This document shows, in pieces, positions 1-9,252 of a stretch of 64,000 bases of DNA. Numbering within the stretch: position 1 is the first letter of the stretch; each line of letters begins with the position of its first letter. Made by a program: the position numbers and the translations under genes. The notes under the pieces are model-generated. The model made no database searches and was not told the DNA's origin. It saw nothing but the letters and a program-made list of their open reading frames with translations. This DNA comes from Curtobacterium flaccumfaciens (GTDB lineage Bacteria; Actinomycetota; Actinomycetes; Actinomycetales; Microbacteriaceae). Location of the stretch: contig CP121450.1 of the NCBI GenBank assembly GCA_029689965.1, forward strand, positions 2,852,001 through 2,916,000, written 5' to 3'.

Positions 1-1002
1 GTGGGGAACGCTGTCGCCCGAGCGTGACAACGCCGTCCTGGTCTTCCACGCGCTCACCGGCGACTCGCACGTCGCCGGGCTGCCCGGTCCCGGCCACCGG
101 ACCGCTGGATGGTGGGGCGACGTGGTCGGGCCGGGTCGGGCGATCGACACCGACCGCTGGTTCGTGATCGCCCCGAACATGCTCGGCGGCTGCCAGGGCA
201 CGACCGGACCGTCGTCCGTCGCTCCCGACGGGGTGGAGTGGGGCTCGCGCTTCCCGTTCGTGACCGTGCGCGACCAGGTGTCCGTGCAGGCACAGCTCGC
301 CGACCGTCTCGGCATCGACACGTTCGCCGCGGTCGTCGGCGGCTCGATGGGCGGGATGCACGCGCTCGAGTTCGCGGTCGAGCACCCCTCGCGAGTGCGA
401 CGGTTGGCGGTGCTCGCGTCGACGGCGCAGACCACCGCGGACCAGATCGCCGCGAACTCCCTGCAGCGCGCGGCGATCCAGATGGACCCCGCGTTCGCCG
501 GTGGCGACTACTACGAGGCCGACGCCGGCGAGGGACCGCACCGCGGGCTCGCCCTCGCACGTCGGATGGCGCTGATGACCTACCGGGCCTCGGACGAGCT
601 GAACGGGCGGTTCGCCCGCTCGTGGCAGAGCGACGTCTCCCGCTCGGCGACGACGGACGGTTCTCGGTCGAGAGCTACCTCGACTTCCACGGCAACAAGT
701 TCACGCGGCGGTTCGACGCCAGCTCCTACGTGACGCTGACGCACGCGATGGACTCGCACGACGTCGGCGCGGGCCGTGGCGGGGTCGCCGCGGCGCTCGA
801 GCGGGTCACGGCCCGGACGCTCGTGGTCGGCGTGTCCAGCGACCGGTTGTTCCCGATCGAGGATCAGCACCGGATCGCGGCCGGCGTGCCGGACACCCTC
901 GACGGCGACCGGGCGGCCGTGATCGAGAGCGAGTTCGGACACGACGGCTTCCTCATCGAGCACGAGGCCGTGGGCGCGCACCTGCGTCGGCTGCTCGACT
1001 GA
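1..1002 (+). CDS. metX: Homoserine O-acetyltransferase, 5' partial
   Basis: MetX transfers an acetyl group from acetyl-CoA to L-homoserine, the first committed step of methionine synthesis by direct sulfhydrylation. The gene enters from the left edge, so its N-terminus is missing. The alpha/beta-hydrolase triad is visible: Ser in VVGGSMGGMHALEF (codon 344-346), Asp in VVGVSSDRLFP (841-843) and His in FGHDGFLIE (940-942). The family block PNMLGGCQGTTGPSS is also present. The reading frame changes near 640, where a CCC run read as CCCC restores a continuous protein through DVSPLGDDGRFSVESYLDFHG. It ends in LRRLLD. The upstream partner (often metY) would lie outside the window. The family call is firm. 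Acetyl versus succinyl specificity is inferred from taxon. Confidence 0.93.
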
Positions 1003-1177
1003 CGGGCCGACGCTTTTCGTCGCAGTTGCAACAACAATCACGGAACCATCCGGATCGGCTCGCGCGCCGAACACCCCCAACGGGTGTCGCGCGTGGAATG
1101 ATGGCGTGGTGCCCGGGCTGACCGAGGCTCGGTTTCCCGCTCACCACAACTCACCACACGTCATCACCAGGACATCG

Positions 1178-2332
1178 ATGGACTTCATCGCACAGGAACG
1201 CGACCGGTTGCTCCGGTCGACGACCCGTGTCGTGGGCATCGTCTGCGCGCTGGTCTCGGTCGTCGGCACCGTCTGCGCCCTCGCCGTCCCCGTGGTCCCC
1301 TGCTCGGCGGTCTGGCGTGCATCGCGATCATGATCGGCGCCCTGCTCGTGTTCGGGTGGAACGGGTCGCTCTGGTGGACGTCGCTCGTGCTCGCCGCCGG
1401 CCTCGGCGCGCTCGCTCTGCTGCTCCTCGGCGTCGACGAGTCCGTCCGACCGGTGATCGCCGCCGCGGTCGTCCCGCTCGCCGCCGGCGGTCTCTCCGCA
1501 CCGCTCATGTCCCAGCGAGGCCAGCCCGCCGGCCTCGGCCTGACGATCGCGGCCGGCGTCGTCGCCATCGCCGCCATCGTGTGGGCGACCGGCAGCATCC
1601 TGGCGGCCCCGTCACCGGCGCGATCCTCGGGTGGGTGCTGATCGCGGTGGTGACGATCTGGATCTCCCGGAGCATCCCCGCGTCGCCCGCCGGATCTACA
1701 GCATCGGGACCGCGCACCGGGCCGAACGCCAGGCGAGCGAGACCGAGGCGCAGCGACGTCAGGGCGCCCGGCTCCTGCACGACACCGTGCTCGCCACCCT
1801 GACCCTCCTGGCGCACTCCGGCGTCGGTGTCTCCGAGCAGGCCATGCGCGAGCAGGCCGCCGAGGACGCACGGCTCCTGCGTCACCTCCGGCTCGGCGCG
1901 ACCCCGCAGCCGCAGCAGTCCGGCGACTACTCGCTCACGCGCGAGGAGGAGTCGCCCCTCGGCCAGACCCTCGAGTCCGTCAAGCAACGGTTCGGCCGGA
2001 TGGGACTCGAGGTGAGCTGGCACGGCACCGGACAGGTCCTGCTGCCGTCGAACGTGCTCGACGCGTTCCTCCTCGCCCTCGGCGAGTGCCTCGAGAACGT
2101 CCGCCGCCACGCCGGGGTCGGCGAGGCGCACGTCACGATCGTGCACGACAACGAGACCGTCCGTGCCATGGTCACCGACTCGGGGGTCGGCTTCGACCTC
2201 ACCCACGTCAGCGCGGAGCGTCTCGGGTTCAAGGAGAGCGTCGTGAACCGGCTGCGCGAGGTCGGCGGCGACGCGAAGCTGTTCTCCGCGCCGGGTTCGG
2301 GCACGACGGTCGTGCTGGAGGCACCGCGATGA
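1178..2332 (+). CDS. Sensor histidine kinase, NarL/LytS-like, with N-terminal membrane region
   Basis: This is a membrane histidine kinase expected to phosphorylate the response regulator at 3855-4526. The N-terminal third has about four hydrophobic helices (VVGIVCALVSVVGTVCALAV, IGALLVFGW, SLVLAAGLGALALLLLG, AILGWVLIAVVTIW). The dimerisation helix carries the phospho-acceptor as LLHDTVLATLTLLAHS. The C-terminal HATPase has an N-box (ECLENVRRHAG) and a G-box (VTDSGVGFD). Three one-base deletions in C runs near 1298, 1608 and 1677 split it; correction gives about 385 residues. I chose the ATG at 1178, giving MDFIAQERDRLL, because it precedes the first membrane helix. The stop lies inside the tandem start-codon repeat described next. 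The signal sensed is unknown. Confidence 0.82.
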
Positions 2333-2418
2333 CCCGGCAGGGACGACACGATGAGCCCGCAGGAGACACCGCGGTGGCCCGGCAGGAGGCGTCACGATGA
2401 CCCGGCAGGAGGCGTCAC
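2328..2418 (+). repeat. Four-unit tandem repeat carrying RBS and start codons
   Basis: Four degenerate units of 22-24 bases (2328-2349, 2350-2373, 2374-2395, 2396-2418) repeat the pattern GATGACCCGGCAGGAGGCGTCAC. Each holds an ATG or GTG and a GCAGGAGG-type ribosome site that serves the next unit. The first unit overlaps the kinase stop codon and the last provides the ribosome site for the gene at 2420. It looks like slippage or duplication of a translation-initiation region. Confidence 0.75.
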
Positions 2419-2419
2419 G

Positions 2420-3740
2420 ATGACCCGCATCCCGGAGGACACGATCAGCCGCGGTCTCCCCGGCGAGACGGTGCAGCCCGCCCCGCGCACCCGGAGGGAA
2501 GCCCGCGAGCGGTACCGCGGCAGCGAACGTCGGCAGGCGCGCGGCCTCCCCTCAACCTCGACCGGAGCACGATCACTCCGGCAGGCTGCCAAGCCGGGCA
2601 CGTCGCTCGGTGCCGGCTACCTCGGCCTCGGCGCCGCGGTCCTCACCGGCATCCAGGCGATCGCCGGCATCGTGTTCTTCCTGATCCGCTGGACGGACTT
2701 CACCGACCCGTGGCTTCCGGCGGCGGCCTGGGGCCTGTACCTCATCGCGGCCATCGGGGTCGGCCTCAGTCTCCTCACCTACGGGGAGCGGTTGACCGGC
2801 CTCGCGTTCGCCCTCATCTGTGTGGTGCTCGCATGCGTGGTGACGCTCGACTTCGTCGGCATCTGGCCCGAGCACGACATCGTCCACACCGCGTCGGCCT
2901 CGGTCGCCGCCGGGTTCGCCCTGCTGCCCATCGCCACCCTCCGCCCCGCCCGCGAGGTCGCGGCGGCCATCGCCGTGCTCGGGCTCACGTTCGCGTGCAT
3001 GGCGGCAGCGTCGACACCGATCACGAGCGACACACTGCCGGGATCGTCTCGACGCTCGCCCTGGTCACGGTGCCGCCGTCCATCGCCATCTTCGTCGTGC
3101 ACCGGTTCCGGCAGCTCGTGCAGCGCGAACTCGACCGCGTCCTCGTGCAGAGCAACGTACAGGCGCCGCAGTTCGCCGTGGGGATGCTCGCCTCCGACGA
3201 ACTCGCCCGGCTCGACCTCGCCGCCGAGAAGCTCCTCGACGCGGTCGCCAACGGCAGTGACCCGCTGCCGCTGTCCGACGCCTCCGCTTCGGTCGCCGCG
3301 TCCCTCGCGACCGAGCTGCGCCTGCACCTCATCGAGGGCCGCCGGGAGACCTGGCTGTACCACGCGATCACGGAGTCCGACCACCTCGGACGATCCGTCA
3401 GCGTCGCGGATCCGCAGTCCCTCGCGGGCCATCTCTCCCCGTCCAGCGCGACGGCCTGCTGCAGGCGCTCTGGCAGATGGTCGGCGACGGCAGGACCGCG
3501 CAGGCCGGCTCGCCGGTCGTGTCCGTCACGCTCGGCCCGGTCGGCTCCGACGGCCACCCGGTCACCGACGACACCATGGACGTCCCCATCGTCTTCGAGT
3601 CGCGCGGGGTGCCCCGCCGGCGGCTCGGACCGACTGCCTGGAGCGCCCTCCAGCGCATCGGCCCGTACACCGACTCCGTCCGCGACGGTGTCCTCCACGT
3701 CGTCGCGCACTGCGTCGTCGACCGACATCCGTCGATGTAG
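2420..3740 (+). CDS. Membrane protein of unknown function between kinase and regulator
   Basis: I do not recognise a named family. The protein starts MTRIPEDTISRG after a strong AGGAGG six bases upstream. It has a basic cytoplasmic N-terminus of about 60 residues. About six hydrophobic helices follow (for example YLGLGAAVLTGIQAIAGIVF, GLAFALICVVLACVVTLDF and ALVTVPPSIAIFVVHRF). A soluble C-terminal half of about 220 residues contains an RRETWLYHAITESDHLGR stretch. Two one-base deletions near 3041 (GGG) and 3438 (CCCC) break the frame; corrected length is about 440 residues. It is cotranscribed with the sensor kinase and followed by the response regulator. An accessory sensor or partner of the two-component system is therefore a reasonable but unproven role. 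Confidence 0.7.
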
Positions 3741-3854
3741 CCGTCGCACGGAACCGGCTGGCCCGAAACTGCCGGACACCCTGACCAGCCTGCCCGTGCC
3801 GCGTGGTCCGTCCCCTAGGATCGCCCACGACCGCCCCCGAGAAAGGACGCCACC

Positions 3855-4526
3855 ATGGCGACTCCAGAGGAACCGATCCGACTCGCACTCGTCGACGACC
3901 ACAGGATGCTCCTCGGCGCCCTCACCGAGTGGATCCGGAACGCAGCCGACGACATCACGCTCGTCGCCGCCGTCACGACCTGGCCGGAGCTCCTCGCGAG
4001 CCCGGCGTTCCCGGTCGACGTCGTGCTGCTCGACCTCGACCTCAAGGACTCGATCCCGGTCTCGCTGAAGATCTCGACGCTCAAGACCGCGGGCGTGAAG
4101 ACCGTCGTGATGAGCACGTACTCCGAGCCGAACGTCGTCCGCGAGGCCCTCGCCTCCGGCGCACTCGGCTACCTGGTGAAGAGCGAGGACGCCGAGATGA
4201 TCGTCGAGGCCATCCGCTCCGCCCGGCGCGGCGAGCAGTACGTCTCCGCGGAGCTCGACCTCGCGATCAACAGTGGTGACGTCGGTGGCGTGCCGAAGCT
4301 CAGCGCGCAGGAGCGTCGCGTCATGGCCCTGTACGGCGGCGGCGAGCCCGTGAAGAGCGTCGCATACCAGCTCGGCATCTCCGAGGAGACCGCGAAGAGC
4401 TACCTCAAGCGCATCCGCGAGAAGTACCGCGTCGCCGGCTTCGACGTCGGCACGAAGGTCGCGCTGCGGAAGCGTGCGATCCAGGACGGCATCATCGTCC
4501 AGGACGGCGCCCCGCTCGGCCTGTGA
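3855..4526 (+). CDS. Response regulator, receiver plus LuxR-type HTH
   Basis: This intact 223-residue regulator is the likely partner of the kinase at 1178-2332. The receiver domain (residues about 8-125) has the acidic pair in LALVDDHRML and the phospho-accepting Asp in DVVLLDLDLKDS. The signalling Ser is in VVMSTYSE and the conserved Lys in LVKSED. The C-terminal LuxR/NarL helix-turn-helix runs from LSAQERRVMALYGGG through SVAYQLGISEETAKSYLKR. The AAAGGA site lies 8-9 bases before the ATG. It is separated from the membrane protein by 114 bases, so it may also have its own promoter; TAGGAT at 3816-3821 is a weak -10 candidate. Target genes are unknown. Confidence 0.92.
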   Translation: MATPEEPIRLALVDDHRMLLGALTEWIRNAADDITLVAAVTTWPELLASPAFPVDVVLLDLDLKDSIPVSLKISTLKTAGVKTVVMSTYSEPNVVREALASGALGYLVKSEDAEMIVEAIRSARRGEQYVSAELDLAINSGDVGGVPKLSAQERRVMALYGGGEPVKSVAYQLGISEETAKSYLKRIREKYRVAGFDVGTKVALRKRAIQDGIIVQDGAPLGL

Positions 4527-4605
4527 CGGCGCGTCGACTGGGCAGAGGTCGTCGGGTCATGACGACTTCTGCTCACTCGACGCGGTCTGCCGCACCGCAC
4601 GACGG

Positions 4606-4643
4606 CCTGGAGGCACGGGGCGGGGCCGCCACGCGCCTCCAGG
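4606..4643. repeat. Family A palindrome (CTGGAGGC...GCCTCCAG)
   Basis: The arms CCTGGAGGC (4606-4614) and GCCTCCAGG (4635-4643) enclose a GC-only middle of 20 bases. It sits downstream of the response regulator. Similar palindromes recur at 9011, 11882, 29632, 33547, 48061 and 58254, nearly always at gene 3' ends, so a terminator-like or dispersed-repeat role is likely. Confidence 0.7.
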
Positions 4644-4673
4644 TCGGTGGATGGTCGCGTCCCACCCGGTCAC

Positions 4674-4730
4674 CCAGTGAGCAGACACTGTCGAGTCCGC
4701 AGACGGGACTCGACAGTGTCTTCTCACTGG
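4674..4730. terminator. Bidirectional hairpin between response regulator and MFS gene
   Basis: A 16-bp perfect stem (4683-4698 with 4706-4721, loop 7) is extended past one mismatch by a further 8 bp (4674-4681 with 4723-4730). The stem sequence is AGACACTGTCGAGTCC. It lies between converging genes and would end transcription from both sides. There is no long T run. Confidence 0.75.
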
Positions 4731-4757
4731 ACGCGCGTCGCAACGCGCCAGCGCGCG

Positions 4758-6020
4758 TCAGCCGAGCGGGACCGGCGCGGTGATCGGCCCGGTGCTCGGC
4801 GACGCGGACCGCAGTGCAGCGCGCCGGGTGCTCCGACGCTCGACCCCGTAGCTGATCATGGTGACGAGGACGCCCAGCAGTGCCAGCACGATGCCGAGCC
4901 ACCCGGGCGCCGTGAAGCCGAGACCGGCCGCGATGACCGCTCCGCCGAGGGCGGCTCCGAGCGAGTTGCCGATGTTGAACGCCGAGTGGTTGAGCGCCGC
5001 CGCGATGGTGCGCGCGTCCCCGGCCACGTCCATCAGGCGGACTGCACGGCCGGTGGGATCGCGGACGACGTCGCGCCCAGCAGGAACGCCCGAGGAACAC
5101 GCCCACACCCACTGTGCGGTGAGGACCGTCACGAGCAGGGCGCCGATGAGGGCGAACATGCCGACGTAGATCGTGCGCTTGACGCTGTGGTCGGAGAGGT
5201 GACCGCCGAGGACGCCACCGACGACCATGCCGATGCCGACGACCACGAGGACGAGCGGCACGAAGGACTCCGGCAGCTTCGTGACGTTCTGCACGAGGGG
5301 CGAGATGTACGAGTACACCGCGAAGAACCCGCCGAAGCCCACCGCGCCGAGGCCCATCACCAGCCAGACCTGCGGCACGCGGAAGGCGCGGAGCTCGCGG
5401 CCGATCGTCGCGTGCTGGTCACGGGCGCTGCGCGGGACGAAGGCCAGCACGGCGAGGAACGTCAGCGCGAACAGGGCCGCGACGACCCCGTACGCGACGC
5501 GCCAGCTGGCGACCTGTCCGATCCAGGTGATCGCCGGGACGCCGACCACGTTCGCGACCGAGAGTCCGAGGAGCACCATCGCGATGCCCTTGCCGCGCTT
5601 GCCCGGGCCCATGATGTCGCCGGCGACGATGGACGCGATGCCGAAGTAGGCGCCGTGCGGCAGCCCGGCGACGAACCGCGCGACGAGCACGAGGCCGAAC
5701 GACGGCAGGACCGCGCTCGCGACCGTGGCGACGACGAAGCCGACGAGCAGCACGAGGATGAGCCCCTTGCGCGGGAACTTCGCCGACATCGCCGCGATCG
5801 TGGGTGCGCCGACGACGACACCGAGGGCGTAGGCGCTGACGAGCCAGCCGGCGTGGGCGATCCCGGCGTCCGGGTCGACGCCGTACTGGTGCGGCAGGAG
5901 CGCTCGGGCGATGTTCGGCAGGAGCCCCATCGCGACGAACTCGGTCGAACCGATGGCGAACCCGCCGAGGGCGAGTGCGATGAGCGCCAGTGCGCGGCGC
6001 GCAGGCGTGAGCTGGGACAT
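4758..6020 (-). CDS. Major facilitator superfamily exporter (DHA1 type)
   Basis: This is a 12-helix proton-driven transporter of the drug/sugar efflux class, about 420 residues. The start MSQLTPARRALALIAL is followed by GGFAIGSTEFVAMGLLPNI, typical of the AraJ/chloramphenicol-exporter group. Helix 4-5 has FVAGLPHGAYFGIAS. The overall frame is open, but about 20 residues around 5040-5101 read out of frame. Three one-base deletions (near 5041, 5090 and 5101) cancel, and correction gives VFLGAFLLGATSSAIPPAVQ in the expected place. Longer starts upstream to 6362 give no membrane-protein sequence and were rejected. The substrate cannot be told from sequence. Confidence 0.85.
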   Translation of the reverse strand: MSQLTPARRALALIALALGGFAIGSTEFVAMGLLPNIARALLPHQYGVDPDAGIAHAGWLVSAYALGVVVGAPTIAAMSAKFPRKGLILVLLVGFVVATVASAVLPSFGLVLVARFVAGLPHGAYFGIASIVAGDIMGPGKRGKGIAMVLLGLSVANVVGVPAITWIGQVASWRVAYGVVAALFALTFLAVLAFVPRSARDQHATIGRELRAFRVPQVWLVMGLGAVGFGGFFAVYSYISPLVQNVTKLPESFVPLVLVVVGIGMVVGGVLGGHLSDHSVKRTIYVGMFALIGALLVTVLTAQWVWACSSGVPAGRDVVRDPTGRAVRLMDVAGDARTIAAALNHSAFNIGNSLGAALGGAVIAAGLGFTAPGWLGIVLALLGVLVTMISYGVERRSTRRAALRSASPSTGPITAPVPLG

Positions 6021-6282
6021 GGTGCCTGTTCTCGGACGGGAGGAGCGGGACGGGTTCCGGACGTCGACTCGCGTGAGTCGGCTGGGACCGTCGGTGCGCG
6101 TGGTGGCCGCACCGGGCCTCCTGTCCGAGCGGGCCGCGTGAGCGGCGGCCCCGTGCCGGAGGGAGGACGGTCCTGGTTCAGCGGCGAACGGGACGGTCGA
6201 TCGCTGCGAACGACCGGTCCCAGCAGTGTAGACCGCTCCAAACCCCGAACGGAACCCCGCGGACGAATCGATTCGACCGCCG

Positions 6283-6465
6283 TCAGGCGGCGCGACGGTC
6301 GAGCTGCGCAGGACGCACGTCGACGTCCAACCGCAGCTCGTCCCGGTGGACCCATCCAGCACCGCACTCGGTGCAGGTGGCCCAGGCGTGGTCGCCTTGT
6401 TCGTCGGTGTCGATGACGACCGTTCGCAGGTCGCAGTCGGGGCACCAGCCGTCGTGCATCATCAT
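6283..6465 (-). CDS. Small zinc-ribbon-like protein
   Basis: This 60-residue protein begins MMMHDGWCPDCDLRTVV after a GAGGAG ribosome site. Two CxxC pairs (CPDC near residue 8 and CTEC near residue 32) suggest one zinc ion bound by a rubredoxin-like knuckle. The tail is basic. No catalytic motif is visible. It is transcribed towards the MFS gene from a 262-base region that holds nothing else I can name. Function is unknown; similar tiny zinc ribbons are common in actinobacteria. Confidence 0.6.
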   Translation of the reverse strand: MMMHDGWCPDCDLRTVVIDTDEQGDHAWATCTECGAGWVHRDELRLDVDVRPAQLDRRAA

Positions 6466-6612
6466 GCGCTCCTCGTCGTCTCGTGACCCACCCGGCTCGT
6501 GACAACCGGGATGGCTCCGCGTCACCAGTGTGGCTCGATGGGCACCATGAGACACCCGACCACCGACATCCGTGGGACCCCTCCGGCGTGTCGGTGGGTG
6601 CGCGGCGGACGG

Positions 6613-6920
6613 TCAGCCGTCGAGCGCCGCTTCGAGCCGCTCGAGCTTGCCGTCGATCTCGCCGGTGCGGCCGGGCGGATGTCGGCCTTGAGCACGAGCG
6701 ACACCCGCGTGCCGTACGCGCCGACGGCCTCGGTGGCGCGCTTGACGACGTCCATGACCTCGTCCCACTCCCCCTCGACCTCGGTGAACATCGACGAGGT
6801 GCGGTTCGGCAGGCCGCTCTCGCGGACGATGCGCACGGCCGCCGCGACGGCATCGTGGACGGAGCCGTCAGCGGTTGCGGCGGGACCACCGGACGGAGCG
6901 ACGGAGAACGCGACGATCAT
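6613..6920 (-). CDS. Thiamine-binding-like protein (MTH1187/YkoF-type)
   Basis: This protein of about 102 residues matches the small ferredoxin-fold family that includes MTH1187 and thiamine/HMP-binding proteins. Visible marks are MIVAFSVAPSG, SVHDAVAAAVRIVRESGLP, the FTEVEGEWDEVM segment, and VSLVLKADIRPG near the end. One base is missing near 6670; correction gives the ending GRTGEIDGKLERLEAALDG and stop at 6613. The start codon overlaps the stop of the upstream membrane protein by four bases (ATGA), so the two are translationally coupled. Family members bind thiamine, but binding residues were not verified here, so ligand is uncertain. Confidence 0.75.
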
Positions 6921-8196
6921 GCGTCCATGATGCCCGGTCCGGGCGTCCCCGGCACTGCCGCACCGGCGCCAGCCTGAGACGACAGCGTGGATCGGGGGCG
7001 CACGCCGAGCCGGACCAGCGCGACGACGCTCCACACGAGCACGCCGACCTCGAGGGCGTTCCGGAGCGTCAGCACGACGAGGATCCACGGCTGCACGGTG
7101 AGCACCTGGTCGTAGAAGCCCGGGTAGATCACCTGGGTCAGCAGCGCCATCGGGATCGCGGCCACGGCGACCGGCAGGAACCGCCTGGCGCTCGGCCGGC
7201 CGGCGACCAGCCCCCACACGATCGGCACGACGAACCACCCGATGTACTGCGGAGACCCGACCTTGTTCGCGGCGACGAGCGCGGCGACGAGGAGCAGGGC
7301 GAGGAGCGGCGCGGTCTCGGCGCGGTGGGCTCCGCGGTGCACGGCCCGCAGTGCGAGGAGCACCCCGGCCACGACGACGACGGCCATGAGCGGCGTGGAC
7401 ACCGCGGCGGCCGCGTGCGTGCCGGCGCCGGACACCTCGAACGTCAGGATCTGCTGGTCGTAGTAGACGGCCGCACCGGGCACCCCGAACGCCGCCGCCC
7501 ACATGAACGGCGTCGCGAGGGGCGCCTCGATCTGCAGCGCCCGACCCGTCTGCTGCCCCACGAACGAGAAGAGGTGCGCCGCGCCGCCGTACAGCACGTC
7601 GACGAGGACGACGAGCGCCGTGAGCACGAGGGCGCCGACGATGACACCGCGTCGGTGCCCGCGCCGGAGCAGCAGGAGGACCCGACGAGTGCCGCGGGCC
7701 ACACCTTCGTCCACGCGCCGGCGGTGAACAACGCCGAGGCCACCGCGGGCCGGGTCGCGACGAAGGCCACGCCGATCAGGGCGAGGACGGTGGCCACCGA
7801 GTCGATGCGCCCGAGACCGATCGGCCCGAGGGCGAGCAGGAACGCCAGCCACCACCACACGACGCGGACGCCGAGGGCGCGGAAGCGCCAGAGGAACGCG
7901 CACGCGACCGCGTCGAGCACGGTCACGAGGACGAGCCACCCCGCACCGATCGAGCCGACGCCGCCGATCGCCGCCGCGGCCATCGGCACGATCGCGAGGA
8001 TCGGGTACACCCAGTCCTCGTCGATCCCGACCCAGAACCCGGAGGCCTGCCCGGTCTCGATCCACCGTCGGTACGTGATCGTGACGTCGCCGAGCGGCAG
8101 GTTCGCCGAGATCGACGTCAGGTACCAGAGCAGTGCGTGCACGGCGGCGAACGCCACGACGAAGCCGACCACCTCGAGCCACCGCGTCCTCTGCAC
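6917..8196 (-). CDS. Polytopic membrane protein, DUF2029/glycosyltransferase-87-like
   Basis: The protein has about ten hydrophobic helices and roughly 425 residues. The block NKVGSPQYIGWFVVPIVWGL resembles that of the GT87/DUF2029 mannosyltransferase-like family, which uses polyprenyl-phosphate sugars in the membrane. The early extracytoplasmic loop reads LPLGDVTITYRRWIETG. I chose the GTG at 8196 (VQRTRWLEVVGF) because it precedes the first helix; the longer open frame upstream is low-complexity. One base is missing near 7681 (GGG for GGGG), giving VLLLLRRGHRRGVIVGALV. It is coupled by ATGA to the thiamine-binding-like gene. Enzyme activity is inferred from resemblance only. Confidence 0.65.
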
Positions 8197-8278
8197 CGGA
8201 CGAGCGTAGCGGCCGAGCACACCGGAGGACCTGCGAAGACACAGGCTCCTGAGAGGATGACGTGTCACCGTTCTGCTC

Positions 8279-8988
8279 GTGACCACCGACACTCCGCGCA
8301 CGCGCCGCAAGGCCGTCATCTGGATCTCCATCGCCGCCGCCGCCGTCGCCGTCACCGTGGTCGCGGCGATCGTCGGCACGAACCTCTACACGCGCAGCGA
8401 GAACGCGAAGGCGTCCGCCACGCCGTCCGTCGCCGCGAGCCGGGCACCCTCGACGCTCGACGACTCCGACCTCGCCGGCACCTGGACCGTCGGCGGCGAC
8501 TCCGAGGCCGGCTACCGCGTGCACGAGGTCCTCAACGGCTCGGACGTCACGGTCACGGGCCGCACCGACAGCGTCACCGGGAGTGCCACGGTCGACGGGT
8601 CGTCCATCACGAAGGCGACCATCACGGTGCAGGTCGCCGACATCGCCACCGACTCGGACCAGCGCGACGCGTACTTCCGCGACTCCGCGATGGACACCTC
8701 GGCGTTCCCGACGGCGACGTTCGAGCTCACCGAGCCGATCGCCGATGCGGTCCCGTCCGGGTCCGGTACGACGAAGGTCCGGGCGATGGGCAGCCTCACC
8801 CTGCACGGCGTCACGAAGGCCGTCACCGCGACGCTCGAGGTCGGGCTGAACGGCGACGGCGTCGACGTCTCGGGTCGATTCCGATCACGTTCTCCGACTA
8901 CGGCGTGCAGGCCCCGAGCCTCGGCTTCGTGCAGGTCGACGACGCCGGCGCGGTCGAGTTCCTCGTCCACGCGACGCCCGCGAGCTGA
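8279..8988 (+). CDS. YceI-family protein with N-terminal membrane anchor
   Basis: YceI proteins are lipocalin-like barrels that bind isoprenoid or amphiphilic lipids outside the membrane. This one has a single N-terminal helix (VIWISIAAAAVAVTVVAAIV) and then the domain beginning LAGTWTVGGDSEAGYRV. Family marks include VTGSATVDG, RDAYFRDSAMDTSAFPTATF and GSLTLHGVTKAVTATLEV. One base is missing near 8875; correction gives SGSIPITFSDYGVQAPS and the ending HATPAS. The GTG start at 8279 puts the basic residues RTRRK just before the helix. It is about 236 residues long. The ligand is unknown. Confidence 0.87.
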
Positions 8989-9010
8989 CGCCGGACGTCC
9001 CCCTCTGACC

Positions 9011-9050
9011 GACTGGAGGCGCGGTGCGGGCCCGCCCCGCGCCTCCAGTC
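9011..9050. repeat. Family A palindrome after yceI
   Basis: A 14-bp perfect stem (9011-9024 with 9037-9050, GACTGGAGGCGCGG and its complement) has a GC-rich loop containing GCGGGCCCGC. It lies between the converging yceI-like gene and the dehydratase gene and would work as a terminator in either direction. Confidence 0.75.
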
Positions 9051-9076
9051 CATCGCCCGCTCGCGTCTGCACGATG

Positions 9077-9190
9077 CGACATCGCCGACGTCGTACGACA
9101 CCGGTCTTGTCGCAGCCGCGCGCGCACAACTGTTGCGTCTGCGACGAACGACTTCTCCGCTGTCGTAGGACGTCGCACCTGTCGTTCCGG
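9077..9190. repeat. Family C palindromic element
   Basis: This intergenic element contains GTCGTACGAC, CAACTGTTG and GAACGAC...GTCGTTC in alternation. The same motifs recur at 26373-26520 and 32805-32930. After it, 9191-9252 is a run of CCGCGC/CCGCAC triplets with no gene. Confidence 0.6.
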
Positions 9191-9252
9191 GTCGGCGCCG
9201 CCCCGCACCGCGCCGCCCGCGCCGCGCCGCACCGCACCGCACCGCGCCGCAC

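Noticed and set aside
4647..6416. A 589-codon plus-strand frame opposite the MFS gene
   Set aside because: The product is Arg/Asp/Glu-rich with no domain, while the minus strand gives a complete 12-helix transporter.
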